Assembly (NCBI GenBank): GCA_008828725.1
Contig: MEHQ01001542.1
Location: forward strand, 62,001-126,000
DNA: 64,000 bases
Direction of reading: 5' to 3'
Source: Saccharina japonica
Lineage: Eukaryota > Sar > Phaeophyceae > Laminariales > Laminariaceae
Below, piece by piece: positions 41,896-54,530 of the stretch. Position 1 is the stretch's first letter. Every line of letters begins with the position of its first letter. The position numbers and the translations under genes were made by a program. The notes below the pieces were generated by a model, which saw only the letters and a program-made list of their open reading frames with translations, had not been told where the DNA came from and did not search any database.

Positions 41896-42037
41896 GCGGA
41901 GCCAACATCGCTACCAAATTGTCGCCGCCGAGGCGATGGAGGGGCTGGCGAAGAGGCTCGAGGAACGTTACCCGGACCGGTTCCGGTTCCACAAGACCAG
42001 CTGGGGGAAGTTTCCCGATGGCACGGACAACATCGAG
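41896..42037 (+). CDS. Ribose-phosphate pyrophosphokinase, exon 2
   Basis: 142 nt: one base completing Arg with exon 1, then 47 codons including HRYQIVAAEAMEGLAKRLEE and FHKTSWGKFPDGTDNIE, ending GAG/GTTTGC. The strand-helix start (YQIVAA-E-x-M-E-G-L-A) and [GK]-F-P-D-G-x-x-N match the N-terminus of PRPP synthetases, closest in style to the plant PRS3/PRS4 type. The acceptor ATTAAAAG has a poor pyrimidine tract. An alternative reading in another frame upstream (LVLKGGANIATK) would need a one-base correction in an A-run. Confidence 0.8.
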
Positions 42038-42099
42038 GTTTGCCGAGCGAGCTGTTTCATGTTTATGTTTATTGTGGTGTTGTGTTTTTTTTCGTGGTG

Positions 42100-42207
42100 T
42101 TACGGAGGACCATAGTAAATAGGACCAAATTTTGTTACTAAAAAGAGGTAAATATATAGGGTTTTGTGTATACCGTAGGTCCTATTTTTGTATAGTACCT
42201 CGTAATA
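42100..42207. mobile_element. MITE family A, copy (intron 2)
   Basis: TTACGGAGGACCATAGTAAA to AGTACCTCGTAATA, the right arm partly decayed. Confidence 0.75.
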
Positions 42208-42788
42208 CTGGTGTGTTGGTGTTTTCGTGTTTGTGTTTTTGTTTCTGTTGTTGTGCTGATTTTCGTTTTCCCACCGGCCCGAAAGAAAAAAAATAAACTA
42301 AAAGAAGAGTGCACATCTCGGACAGATCTGTCTGCAGATAGATCATCTAGATCGTTTAGTTCCTCACCTGCCGTTGTGAGAGGTTGCGCAGGATCTGTAT
42401 AGTACAGCTCCAGTCCAGGAAAAAACATGTGCTAGACCATGCAGAATATACGGGTCCCGCCCGGCAACATGAGCTAGATCATACAGATCATGCACGGTCG
42501 CGAATAGATCTTCCGTTGGAAAGATCCAGATCATCAAGTGGGAATGATACGTATGATCTGTATGATCTGTATATTCTGTATGATCTGTATGATCTGCTGC
42601 CCGACGTCCGCAAGATTAAGATTGGATCAAGCGATCAGTTTTCACAGTTTATTGGTTGCTTGTGCAGAACCGCCCTCTCTCCAACCCGAGGAGGGGTGGA
42701 AGCGGGGGGGGGTAGGGGTGTCGTTCGGTACGCAACGGCTATATGTCGGTAGCCGCACTCAACCATCGCAAGTACGTTCCTCCTCCTG
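42208..42788. other. Intron 2 spacer with GATC minisatellite
   Basis: Holds ATCATCTAGATCG and TGATCTGTA units (to 42600). Nothing else recognised. Confidence 0.5.
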
Positions 42789-44301
<1,513 letters not shown>

Positions 44302-44302
44302 N
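44302..44302. other. Single-base assembly gap
   Basis: One N at the right edge of the TCTG array, inside PRPP synthetase intron 2. Confidence 0.95.
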
Positions 44303-44619
44303 ACGTGGTTTTTCTTGAAACGGCCATAATTTTGCCCGTCTTCAGCAAAACAAAATGGAGCCCCAGGCAATCGCTTCGTTATGCTCATAGGAAGCTCTAC
44401 ACAAAATTTCAGTTCGAAATTCGCAAAACTGAGTTGGGAAAACGCCGGCGAGTACTGCCTCGCGATTACAGCTGGACCAGCTCGTACAGTACATGCGTTA
44501 ATGTGTTCGTAAGCATCCCGGATGCCTCCGTTGTATATGGTACGATCTCTCCTGCGTCTGCTCATGTGTTCGTATACACGTGTTCGAGTCGTTTTCGTTG
44601 TCACGTATATGGTAGCCAA

Positions 44620-44725
44620 TTACCGGGGACCATAGTAAATAAGACTAAGTATTGTCGGTAAAAACAGGGAAATATATAGGTTATTGTGTGTACCAAAGGT
44701 ACTATTTACTATGGTCTCCCGTAAT
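44620..44725. mobile_element. MITE family A, copy (intron 2)
   Basis: TTACCGGGGACCATAGTAAA to TATGGTCTCCCGTAATA. Confidence 0.8.
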
Positions 44726-44769
44726 AGTTACCCCGTGTAGGTTTCGTATTTGAGTTGCCTTAGTTTTCT

Positions 44770-45850
44770 CTACCAACTCCTGCATTCGTTGACGCGTTCG
44801 TATTTATGCAGTACGTGTTCGGGATGGCCCCACTGGGTGGCTTCACTATCTCTAGAAACCCTTGCACCCGTTATTGTGTCCGTGTGTGTTCTATAGATGC
44901 TTACAGTACATTGCCCCTCGTATCTCCTGCATCCGTTCATGTGTTCGCATATTCTGTAGGTAGTCGGGATGCTGTCCTTGTCTTTAGCAACCCCTGCATT
45001 CGTTCGTGGATTCATTCGTACTCGGGATGCCTTCATCGCCTCTAGTATGTCCCGCATCCATTCATGTGTTCCTACGTAATCGGGATGGCTACGTTGTCTG
45101 TAGCAACTCCTGCATCCGTTCATGTGTTCGCACGTATTCCTCTTGTGTTTCCGTTAGTACCCGTAGCACACATGCCCGATTTTATCGGTGTTTTCAGATT
45201 TCGAAGCAGCATACTCCACCCGGAGAAACTTGCACCTCTGCGGGAGACCTCCATTGTCTCTAGTAACTCCTGCATCCGTTCATGTGTTTCCACGTATTTG
45301 CGATGGCTTTTCGTTGTCTCTAGCAACTCCTGCATCCGTTCATGGTGTTCGCACGTGATCGGGGTGGTTTTTGTTGTCTCTGGCAACTCCTTCACCCGCT
45401 CATGTGTTCGCACGTAATCGGGATGGCTTTTCATTGTTCACTAGAAACTCCAGCATTCGTTGATGTGTCCGTACGTACGTATCGCGCGCGGTTGTACGTG
45501 ATGGTTTTGTGTGGGTGTTCGTTTCGGTGGTGATTTACATGCTCCGGGTGTTGTCTCCAGCAACTCCTGCATCCGTGCACGCGTTCGTACGCGGTCGGGA
45601 GGGCGTTTCGTTGCCTCTAGCAATTCCTGCATCCATCCGTTTATGGTGTTCGCAGTTGGTCGGGATGCCTTTTCACGTGTCTCTCTAGCAACTCCTGCAT
45701 CGGTTCTTTAATGTGTTCGCACGTATTGTAGTCGGGATGCCTGTTCATTTGTCTCTCTAGCAACTCCTGCATCGGTTCATGGTGTTCGCACGTACTGTAG
45801 TCGGGATGCCTGTTCGTTTGTCTCTCTAGCAACTCCTGCACCCGTTCATC
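44770..45850. repeat. Satellite of about 60-bp units (intron 2)
   Basis: About 15 diverged units carrying CTCTAGCAACTCCTGCATCC, GTTCATGTGTTCGCACGTA and TCGGGATGGC. The best units (45256-45435) are 60-61 bp. Confidence 0.85.
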
Positions 45851-45914
45851 GTTTTGTTCGTACATGCGCACGTACCATGCGTGATTGTGTGTTTTTGTGT
45901 TGCCGTTCGCCTAG

Positions 45915-46013
45915 GTGATGATTTGCCTCCTCCAGTACTTCGTCGAGTCGCTGACGGTGGTGCTTCCCTACTACCCTACCGGGACAATGGAGAGGGTCGT
46001 CAAGGAGGGACAG
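45915..46013 (+). CDS. Ribose-phosphate pyrophosphokinase, exon (third recognised)
   Basis: CCGTTCGCCTAG/GTG opens exactly 33 codons (VMICLLQYFVESLTVVLPYY, PTGTMERVVKEGQ) ending CAG/GTCAGG; phase 0 at both ends. P-Y-[YF]-P-T-G-T-x-E-R is the conserved loop of this PRPP synthetase class. The preceding conserved block of about 30 residues (strand F-x-A-S-F and the following turn) is missing between exon 2 and here, so one exon is unaccounted for. Confidence 0.9.
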
Positions 46014-46394
46014 GTCAGGCCCGCGCGTATTCGTACCAGAAGCCCCAAATACACACTTCATCGCTGCTGTTGATATGTACATACCACATGATCTCTTGTT
46101 TTACTTTCGGGTTTTACCTTTTTTAAATGTATTCCGGTACGAGTATATTTTATTTTTGGTCGTTGTTTCTTAGGCTGTTCATGATAATTCCTACGTACGT
46201 ATATTGCCAGGTGTGTTTTTGGTTGTTAGTGTATATGGTTCACGTACAGAAAAGCTAAAACGCGCGGTTTTATATGGTTTAGACCTTGTACGGACGTATA
46301 CGAGATACGCACCGCGTTTGCCTCAAGTGGAGGGCTGTATGTTGTATATACCTCGCGGCCCAGATTCGACAAACTGGGTGAAACATTTCACACG

Positions 46395-46685
46395 TCCGAC
46401 AGATCTAGATCATCTACAGATCATATAGATCATCTACATATTTATCATCTACATATATATCATTTACAGATAGATCATCTGCAGAGATGTCATCTACCGA
46501 TGTATCATCTACAGATATATCATCTACAGATATATCATCTACAGGTATATCATCTACAGATAGATAATCTACAGATAGCTCATCTACAGGTAGGGCATCT
46601 ACAGATAGATCATCTTCAGATATATCATCTACAGATATATCATCTACAGATGGACCATCTACAGATAGATCATGTAGATGCTAAC
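46395..46685. repeat. AGATATATCATCTAC 15-bp minisatellite
   Basis: About 19 units in the intron after the third recognised exon. Confidence 0.9.
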
Positions 46686-47059
46686 CTGCCGTGATGATAT
46701 GTTGTGCAGGATTTGTCTATTAATAGTACAGATCGAACCCAGGGAACCTATTCAGGCTATACGGCTCCCACCCGACAGCATGAGCTAACTCATACAGATC
46801 ATACAGATCAGGAATGTATGTGACATGAATGATTTAGATCGTGAGGTGGGAATCGATGATCTTTCCCGGGTGTGACATTTATTATTTCGATTATGGTTTT
46901 TCGTTTTTCGTTATTTTTTTTACGTTCCAGCTCTACTCGCAGGAGGTTTTACCCTTGGATCAGACTCGCACGTGTAGGCTGGCGTGACTTGGCGTGACGT
47001 GACGTGGTACTAGTGTAGCGTAAGTGTTGGGAGCTTGGGCATGGTCTAGACTACAGCTG
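46686..47059. other. Intron spacer
   Basis: GATC-type fragments and a GTGACTTGGCGTGACGTGAC run. No gene. Confidence 0.45.
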
Positions 47060-47142
47060 GTAATGCTAGTAGTGGTGGCGGTAGTTGTTGTAGTAGTAGT
47101 AGCAATAGTAATATTAGTAGAAGCAGCAATAGTAGTAGTAGC

Positions 47143-47182
<40 letters not shown>

Positions 47183-47224
47183 TCAGTAGTAGTTGCTGTT
47201 GCTGTAGTAGTCGTAGTCGTCGTC

Positions 47225-47258
<34 letters not shown>

Positions 47259-47323
47259 CAGTAGTAGTAGTAGCAGTAGTAGTAGTAGTATTGGTAGTAG
47301 CAGCAGCAGTAGTAGTAGTAGTG

Positions 47324-47365
<42 letters not shown>

Positions 47366-47366
47366 A

Positions 47367-47408
<42 letters not shown>

Positions 47409-47490
47409 CAGTAGCAGTGACAACAGCAGCAGCAACAGCAGCATTGGTAGTAGCAGCAGCAGCAGCGGTAGCGGTAGTAGCAGTAACACT
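47060..47490. repeat. (TAG)n/(AGC)n trinucleotide array
   Basis: About 430 bp of AGT with AGC and CGT interruptions. Homopolymeric Thr, Val and Leu frames are spurious. Confidence 0.95.
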
Positions 47491-48132
47491 AATCAATGGC
47501 TGCAACAGAGTAGCGGCATTGCGATGTCCTACGAGTAACCAAACCAGGCTTACAGCTCGAAGTATCAGTAGAAGTGCTGCTCCAAAAGTGACCGGCTTAA
47601 CACACAGCAACAGCTATCGCGCGACCCCCCTATTTCCTCCAATTGTTCATTTCTCTTGTTGCCGATTCGTCAGTAACTTTTACACCGACACAAAATGTAC
47701 ATCTATAATTACGTATCGAAACAGGAAGCTTTTACATGTGGGTTTCCATTGTGGTTGGTCCGTTTTTCTATACCAGGGTTGAGGGGTTGGGGTTCAGTTT
47801 TTTGTTTTTTGTTGCTGCATTTTTGCAAGTAGCCCTTATCCTAATACGGAAACAAGAAGGGGGGGAACGGGGTATTCCGTTATTCTCCATGTCTATGCTT
47901 TACCCTAGCCGTTAATTTTGTCCCTCCGTTTTGTGATACGGTCCCCTCTTTTTTTCCATCCTATTAAATAGACGTTAATTTTGTTGATTCGTTTCGTGAC
48001 GTCATATGGTGCCTATTGTCTATTTTTGTTTCGTTAATCGACTTTAATTTTGTGGCTCCGTTTCGTGATGCGGTCCTCATTTTTTGTACTTTTATGCGAG
48101 ACGTTCATTTTTGTTTCGTCGTAACTTTGTTT
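47491..48132. other. T-rich intron spacer
   Basis: Three diverged units around GTTAATTTTGT and TTTCGTGAYGCGGTCC at 47915-48080. Otherwise nothing recognised. Confidence 0.45.
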
Positions 48133-48222
48133 TTAACCCATTCATAACTGAAAAAAAAATCCTACACTAGTTCCAAGTATTTTTTTTCCCCAAATTGGTG
48201 GGACCAGTTCTTAAGGGGTTAA
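48133..48222. mobile_element. MITE family B, copy
   Basis: TTAACCCATTCATAACTG to CAGTTCTTAAGGGGTTAA. Confidence 0.85.
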
Positions 48223-48350
48223 TGCGGCTCCATTTTTTTTTACGTGGGAGCTGTTTAATATGCCTTTTCGTGTTATATACACGGGCATATGTTCCGTTGG
48301 TTTTCAGTATTCCGTATGTATCATGATTATTAAAAAAAAAAAAAAAAAAA

Positions 48351-48390
48351 AAACAGCTGTGAGATCGAGGATTTCGTCGAAACTCATCCA
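48351..48390 (-). repeat. Dispersed 40-mer L, - strand copy next to poly(A)
   Basis: On the - strand GATGAGTTTCGACGAAATCC then TCGATCTCACAGCTG and T19. Related copies at 51720, 51888 and 62200. Confidence 0.75.
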
Positions 48391-48599
48391 TCATTATAGT
48401 AGTGGCGGCCCCCCACTTTGATGCCGTGCATCGCCATACGACGATAACCGCACTAATCTGGGACCCCGAGGTGTCCCGACGCAGTGCTGTACCGGCACAG
48501 TACCGCATCAAGTTAGGTGCTAGTGTAGTGCGGTACAGCACTAAAGTGGGACCCCGAAATATCCCGGTGTAGTGCATCACCGCAATGAATTGGGTCCCA

Positions 48600-48795
48600 C
48601 TTATCGATGCGAGTCGACGAGGGAAGAAAATGCTGATGAAGTCTTCTCGCGATAGAAATGCAAGGCAAGAACCGTAGTGGAGGAGGAGGGAGAGGAGTCC
48701 TACTTTGTGGCCCCGGATCTGAAGTACGACTAGGGAGGAGAGAGAAAGGACGGGCGAAGATAATAAATGGGATGGATAAAAAGAAAAAAAAAAGA
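48600..48795 (+). mobile_element. SINE family S, 5'-truncated copy
   Basis: GCGAGTCGACGAGGGAAG through GATAATAAATGGGATGGATA and an A-rich tail; head missing. Preceded (48415-48600) by a CGGTACAGCACTAAAGTGGG-type diverged tandem repeat. Confidence 0.75.
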
Positions 48796-49555
48796 AAAAG
48801 AGCACAGCAGTACCGCATTAAAGTGGGACACATCTATTGTTTTGTAGATTGTAGATACCCTCGAAGACCGCACTAACGCGGATGAAAGCTCCGCAGGTAC
48901 AGCAGCAGTAAGTGTTCACACTTTTTTTATGCGGAAATAGTTTCCGCTTCCACTCACTCGTATCTATGATATGATATGATATGATATGATACCTTGGGCC
49001 GTTTTGTATTGCGGGAGAAGTTTTTGCTTTTCCACTGATAATGTACCGTTTCGTGTCACGGAGAAGCTTTTGTGTTGTGCCTTTTCGTGTCGCGGAGAAG
49101 CTTTTGTGTCGTTTCGTGTTGCGGAGGAACCTTTTCCGCGTAACCGCCGTACCGTTTTTGTGTAACGGGAAATCTGTGAAACGGATATATATACATATAA
49201 TAGACCGTTCTGTACCCTGGTACTGTTAAAACGAGTACGGTAAATCTTTCAGGCCACCGTTTTGCAGTTTTGTGTTATTTGCATATAATATATAATATAT
49301 GTAGGTAAAATAGAGGCCAAATATAGAGTACCTTTGGTGTACTTCTATGGAGAAAATTCCGAATTTGTGTTGGATATTGTATCGGAAGTTTGGATATATC
49401 GAAGTATATAATACCGAATTTTCGATATATGTGTATACTATATGGTATCGAAGGTGTTTCGCCCTCCACTCCCTCTGGCACCCCCGCGTTTTTCGTGCTG
49501 ACATTGAACCAAATAAAAGCTTCGATACTGATACTACAGTACCGGCCCGCTCATA

Positions 49556-49685
49556 ATATACCAGAAATCGGGCTTAGGCTGACTTTCTTATTTGAGAAAG
49601 GGATGTGTCCCACACTAACTTCAGTATAATAGCTGTCGACTTTCTTGATTCCGCCGTAATGTTTAGGCTGAGTTTCTTGTGGGGC
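49556..49685. mobile_element. MITE family E, decayed copy
   Basis: TACCAGAAATCGGGCTTAGG, TTTCTTATTTGAGAAAGGG and CACACTAACTTCAGTAT in family order. Confidence 0.55.
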
Positions 49686-49789
49686 ACTTTCTGATGAGAG
49701 GGCCGGTAGTGTGTTGAAATCGTATCGATCGTTTTTTTTTTTGTGCATATCGTACGGCCTCGTAGAGCATGTTGCAGTGGGTGGGTGCA

Positions 49790-49908
49790 TAGGCGCAATT
49801 CGACGCGAGTCGACGAGGGAAGAAAGAAAGGCCTGATTGACGTCTTCTCGCATATCATAAAGGAAGGCACGAACCGCAGGTGTGACCCCGGATCTGAGTT
49901 ACGACTAC
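49790..49908 (+). mobile_element. SINE family S, fragment cut by MITE A
   Basis: CGCAATTCGACGCGAGTCG to GGATCTGAGTTACGACTA. It is interrupted at 49918 by family A and resumes after 50036 with GGAGGGAGAGAGGGAAGAAG, which belongs to the SINE body. Confidence 0.7.
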
Positions 49909-49917
49909 TATTAATAC

Positions 49918-50036
49918 TATTACAGGGTGGGCTAATGATGCCATAGTAAATAGGACCTACGGTACACACAAAGACCTATATATTTACCTATTGTTACCAA
50001 CAATATTTGGTCCTATTTACTGTGGTCCTCTGCAAT
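49918..50036. mobile_element. MITE family A, inserted in a SINE
   Basis: TATTACAGGGTGGGCTAATG to TGTGGTCCTCTGCAATA. SINE sequence continues on both sides. Confidence 0.8.
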
Positions 50037-50321
50037 AGGAGGGAGAGAGGGAAGAAGGGCGATCATAATATATTGAGAAATAGACCAAAGTCGCATTACA
50101 AGTATTTTCGAATGGCTTTCCGATGCAAAGGTCAGATTCACCAACAAACACCATCCAAGCCCCCCCCCCCCCGCGGGGGGGGTCCCATTCTTTTTTTTTC
50201 GGGGAGGGGGGCTGAAATATTGGGGGGAAAACAAATCTGTACTCGTATCGTATCTAAACTCGATTCTCGTTCAATATCCATGACGCTAATTTGAACGTTT
50301 GCGATGTTGTACCGTTTCGTG

Positions 50322-50479
50322 TTAACCCATTCAGAACTGAAAAAAAATGTCCCACAGTAATTATAAGTAGTTTTTCCCCAAATTCGTGGGACCAGTTCTT
50401 AACCCCTTAAGAACCGGTCCCCCGTTTTTTGGGACAAACTACTTGGATATAGTGTGGGATCATATGTTCAGTTCTGTAA
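50322..50479. mobile_element. Two MITE family B copies sharing one TTAA
   Basis: The first (50322 to about 50404) ends AGTTCTTAA and the second begins TTAACCCCTTAAGAACCGG at once. The second is truncated at GTTCTGTAAG. Confidence 0.75.
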
Positions 50480-50630
50480 GAGGAGCTTCCAGTGTGCCGT
50501 TTCGTGTAATTTCCGGAGAAAATAAGCCACCACCCACCCACCCCTTTAAGGCGGTTTTGCTCTGAGTTTCGACGAAAATCATCATTCTCACAGTTTTTTT
50601 TTTTTGTTACGTTTATCAATACAGACAGTC

Positions 50631-50812
50631 GTGCGCGACAGATGTTAAGAATCTGATCGTTAAAAACTTGAGACTGAGATTTTTGGGGGGAAAAACGTAA
50701 GAACGCGACCTCTTCGTGCTGAAAGTAGTGTGGAACACACCCAGTCAGTCTTATTACACAAGAATTCCAGTCTGGCCAAAAATAAGGGATTCTTAACATG
50801 TGTCGCGTACTG
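50631..50812. mobile_element. MITE family M, copy 2
   Basis: GTGCGCGACAGATGTTAAGA to TCTTAACATGTGTCGCGTAC. Confidence 0.65.
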
Positions 50813-50879
50813 TGTATGTAAAGGCTTTCCAACGTCTATATGTATATATATACCCTTTCATGAGGTTTTGTGGAGAGTG

Positions 50880-51440
50880 GGGAGTGTTTGCGATGTACTA
50901 TTGGATCTATCGATTTTTTAGTGTATTATATCGGAATATCGATATATGATATCAAACGCGTTTTCCCCTCCATCCCCTGCCCCCCCTATGGTCATATGAC
51001 TACGGCCGTGCACAACATGAGTACACCCCCCCCCCCCGATGTACTAGTGTTGGTGTATTTAGTGCTGAATATCGTATGCAAAATTAAGGATTCGATATAT
51101 ATTGAAATATCGAACTATTGGATCTATAGATTTTTTTGTGTATCATATGGGAATTTCGATGTTTGAGATCAAACGCGTTTCTCCCTCCATTCCCTGCCCC
51201 CCCCCCCCCCCCGGTGTACTAGTGTTGGTATATTTAGTGCTGGATATCGTACAAAAGGTAAGGATTCGATACATATTGAAATATCGAACTATTGGATCTA
51301 TCCATGTTTTGGTGTATTATATCGGAATTTCGATATATTATATAAAACGTGTTTTTCCCTCCATTCCCTGCCCCCCCCCCCCGGTGTGCTAGTGTTTGTA
51401 TATTTGGTGCTGGATGTCGTCTTGAAAGTTAAGGATTCGA
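50880..51440. repeat. Tandem repeat of about 190 bp with C-runs
   Basis: Three units share ATCGAACTATTGGATCTAT, ATCAAACGCGTTT, CCATTCCCTGCCCCCCC and GTACTAGTGTTGGTATATTT. Diverged relatives occur at 49340-49520, 51470-51680 and 54117-54240 (ATCGAA...CGCGTTTTGCCCTCCA). Confidence 0.8.
50986..51037 (+). mobile_element. Repeat I, 3'-terminal 50 bp only
   Basis: TATGGTCATATGACTACGGC, CGTGCACAACATGAGTACAC then poly(C). A severe 5' truncation that keeps the 3' end and tail, lying inside one unit of the 190-bp repeat. Confidence 0.75.
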
Positions 51441-51719
51441 TATGTATATCGCAATCTCGAACAGATCGATCTGTGTATGTAGCGAAATATCGAACGCATT
51501 TGCCCTCCGAAAGTTAAAGATGCGATGCATCGGAATCTCGACCAAATCGATCTACGTATGTACTGTAGTATCGAAATACCGAACTTTCGATGTTTTCGCA
51601 TCGAAGGCGTTATGCGACTCCATTCCCTGGCATCCCCACTGTGCTATTACCGATAAATTTTACGCTGATTCTGAACGAAATTTTCCGACATATATATATA
51701 TGATACGTATAGCTTGCAA

Positions 51720-51770
51720 ATATGAGTTTCGACGAAATCCTCGATCTTATTACAGCTGTCGTTTTTTAGT
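51720..51770 (+). repeat. Dispersed 40-mer L, copy
   Basis: ATGAGTTTCGACGAAATCC, TCGATCTTATTACAGCTG then T-run. Confidence 0.75.
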
Positions 51771-51887
51771 TTTATCTCTGTATATATATATATACCCGGT
51801 ATGGAACATCGAAATCGTGTACCACACTGGCCGGTATATTAGCTTCGTTTGATCTTCATACCGTATTAGTATCACGCGCAGCTTACG

Positions 51888-51935
51888 AAGATGAAGTTCG
51901 ACGAAATCCTCGATCTTATCACAGCTGTGTTTTTT
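51888..51935 (+). repeat. Dispersed 40-mer L, copy
   Basis: ATGAAGTTCGACGAAATCC, TCGATCTTATCACAGCTG then T-run. 168 bp after the previous copy. Confidence 0.75.
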
Positions 51936-52044
51936 TTTTTTATTCGATAAATATTACAACACTTTAATAGATACCACACCCCCTTGAGTGATTTTCAAAA
52001 CTCATTTTTTCTCGACAACTTGGACATTTGCAAAATCCGAGCGA

Positions 52045-52175
52045 TGCGTGTACGTATGAAAAAATATGTACGAGATATATGGAAAGATCTGTACGAGATC
52101 TGTGGAAATATCTGTACGAGATCTATGGAAAGATCTGGACGAGATCTATGGAAAGATCTGGACGAGATCTATCGA
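52045..52175. repeat. GAGATCTATGGAAAGATCT minisatellite
   Basis: Five units of about 25 bp with GTACGAGATC/GGACGAGATC variants. Confidence 0.85.
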
Positions 52176-52494
52176 AAACCGTTATTTTCGTTGTACATAT
52201 GATATGTGCCCTCCTTGTTTCGGAGTAAATTGTCACGAAATTTCTTCCCAGGGGGGGTGTTATCTTGATTACAGTATACGGTATCAGACTACAAAAGGGT
52301 CCTATATTCCCTGCCGGAGTGGTATATATATATGTCGGTTGGATTCGTTCATGTATCGATATCTTATCGAAATTCCGATTTGCCGCTCGACAACGATACC
52401 CGTCATTCAATTGAACACGGGACATGGAACAATCTTCAGCATCGATGATCAAAAGAAAGAGTGGCCAAGGGTACGCCGGAAACAATAAAATGAA

Positions 52495-52640
52495 ACCTCC
52501 GCCCCTATTCACCCCCCGTGGCTCTGTCTCGAAAGGGATGCGTGGTCAATGGTCAAATGACCAAGGCAAGCAACAAATTAGTACCCCCCCCCCCCCCCCT
52601 CCCCTTCCCTCCCCTCCCCTCCCCTCCCCTCCCCCCCTGC
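52495..52640 (+). mobile_element. LINE 3'-terminal fragment (copy 4) with poly(C)/CCCCT tail
   Basis: + strand GGCTCTGTCTCGAAAGGG, GATGCGTGGTCAATGGTC, AGCAACAAATTAGTACC then C15 and CCCCT units. The stop TGA of other copies is TTA here. Confidence 0.75.
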
Positions 52641-52673
52641 TATGTGTGGCTTTTTTTTGGAACTCCTGTAAAG

Positions 52674-52769
52674 GTGGCAACGGCCAACACCTACGCCCAG
52701 ATGTTCAGCAACCTGCCCTCCTGTGGGAAGCCGACCCGTCTTCTCGTCTACGACCTGCACACCTTGCAG
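52674..52769 (+). CDS. Ribose-phosphate pyrophosphokinase, exon (fourth recognised)
   Basis: After TCCTGTAAAG, 32 codons (VATANTYAQMFSNLPSCGKP, TRLLVYDLHTLQ) end at CAG/GTGCGG, phase 0 at both ends. [VT]-A-T-A-x-T-x-A-x-[ML]-F starts the second helix and Y-D-L-H-x-x-Q carries the family's metal- and ATP-site His. The acceptor's pyrimidine tract follows the LINE poly(C) fragment, so an insertion ends within about 35 bp of the exon. Confidence 0.92.
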
Positions 52770-52859
52770 GTGCGGTGCGGTGCTGTGCTGTGCTGTGCTG
52801 TGCTGTGAAATGGGAGCGCGCCAGCCACAGCCCTGCCGTTTCGCTTACTGCTTGCCGGT

Positions 52860-53190
52860 ATTTTTACCGTTGAGTTTTGCCGCTGCCATTACCGTTACTG
52901 TTGCCGTTACCGTTGCGGTTACCTTTACGTTTACGGGTCCCGTTGCGGTTACCGCTTAGGTTGCCGTTACCGTTACCGGCACGGTTACTGCTACAGGTTA
53001 CCGTTGTCAGGTTACCGCTTAGGTTACCGTTGCCAGGTTACCGCTTAGGTTGTCGTTACGGCTGCGATTGACGCTACCGTTACCGGTAAGGTTACTGCTA
53101 CAGTTACCGTGTCCGTTATCGTTACCGTTGGGGTTACCGCTTCTGTTACCGCTGCTGTTACCGCTGCCGTTGCCACCCTTTCTGACCGGA
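52860..53190. repeat. GTTACCGTTGCC low-complexity block
   Basis: Hexamer-like GCCGTTACC units. A second block lies at 53620-53740 (TTTGCGGTTAC). Confidence 0.85.
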
Positions 53191-54441
53191 AATTGTGCAA
53201 CCCTTACGAGCTACGGGTGGGTGGGGTAGGGGTAGACAAGCAAACCGCTCGCGGTGAACAGCGACTTTTTCTTTCACGCCACGCTTGACGGCTGCCGTTG
53301 CGATTGGCCTTTTTCCCTTTTCCGTTATTTTTACCGGTATCTTTTTACTCGTAATATTAGCAGAAATGTTGCCGCTTTTTGCACCGGGGGTTTCCCCCCG
53401 TTTCCATTGCCATTGCCGTCGCCGTTACCGTTACTGTTGCCGTAATTCCATTGTTCGCCACCCTATCCCCTATTTTTCTTATATTATATTTACCGCTGTT
53501 TGTATCTATTAGTACTTGTGGATTCGCACCTTGTAGATGCAGGGACGTGTAGGGCGCGGCCGCCCCGCGGCTTGCCCGCGGCGTCCCCTCCTCCTCCGTG
53601 GTCAACATGCCTTCCGTTCCCCGTTACTTTTGCGGTTACTTTTGTGGTTACTTTTGCCGTTACTTTTGCGGTTACTTTTGCGGTTACCGCTGCCGCTGTC
53701 GTTACCGTTGCTGTTACCGTCGATATTTTCGGTACCGATGTTGTTGTTGTTGCCGCAAACATACATACTGTACCGCTATATATCATCCTATCATACCCAG
53801 GTATGTATACACGAGTATTTGTTCTTTTTTGTGTTTTGCCTTCCGCCAATGTTTGCAGCATGAATGAGCTCCGGCGTTTACCACTCAGAAACATTCCCCG
53901 AAATAATGTGAAAGCCAAAGGAGTGTGTTATATCGATATACCTACAGTAAGTCCTGATCGTTTTTTAGCGTTGTGTTTTTCTTCCGGTGCTTCTGCTACC
54001 GTTAGTCACGATGTCACGATATCATCGATGGTACGTACACCTTTGTTCCGTTTGAAGTTGTCCAGCTTTTTGTTTTGCTTGTTTTTTTTTCAAATTATTT
54101 CTGACCTATCTTAAGTGTTGGATGTCGTATCAAATTCTTCGATATAATCGAAAATTCAATGTATCAAATTTTCGGACGCGTTTTGCCCTCCACTGGCATC
54201 CGCGTGTTTTTCATGCAGATGCTGAACGGAAGCTTCAATCTATCAAATATCTAGATCGTACATATATATCGACTGTTTTTTTTTCTTTTTCTTTTTCGGT
54301 ACCGTAACGAACTCGATTCCGATATCGATATCCAACACTATAAATAGTATATAGACCATACGTCTGTTTTTTTTAATCCCCCCGCCTTTTTTTTCACTCC
54401 TTCGCGTGCTCGTCGGTCGCGGTGCCACCGCCCTGTATCAG
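53191..54441. other. Intron spacer
   Basis: Holds the second GGTTAC block, a short GC-rich island (53520-53610) with no splice-consistent frame, and a relative of the 190-bp repeat (54117-54240). Confidence 0.45.
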
Positions 54442-54530
54442 AACCGGTTCTACCTCCACGGCAACGCCATCGCATCTCTACAAACCAGCATTCCCATGCT
54501 CATCGAGGAGCTCAAGAGGGGCGACGTAGA
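54442..54530 (+). CDS. Ribose-phosphate pyrophosphokinase, exon (fifth recognised)
   Basis: CTGTATCAG/AAC opens 29 codons plus GA: NRFYLHGNAIASLQTSIPML and IEELKRGDV, ending at GA/GTGAGT, a consensus donor. It continues the D-L-H-x-L-Q-[NE]-R-F-Y segment of the family. Phase 2 at the end fits the next exon's first base (GA + C = Asp). Confidence 0.92.

Noticed and set aside
41859-41920. Alternative start of PRPP synthetase exon 2 in the frame LVLKGGANIATK
   Set aside because: It would need an extra base in an A-run to join IVAAEAMEG and has no acceptor upstream. The exon starting at 41896 joins exon 1 in phase with no correction.
46960-47782. 200-250 codon poly-Thr, poly-Val and poly-Leu frames
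   Set aside because: Trinucleotide (TAG)n/(AGC)n array only.
53490-53620. Possible - strand exon in a short GC-rich island
   Set aside because: A donor-like AAG/GTGCGA exists, but the acceptor is poor and both strands have open, low-complexity frames beside the GGTTAC repeat.
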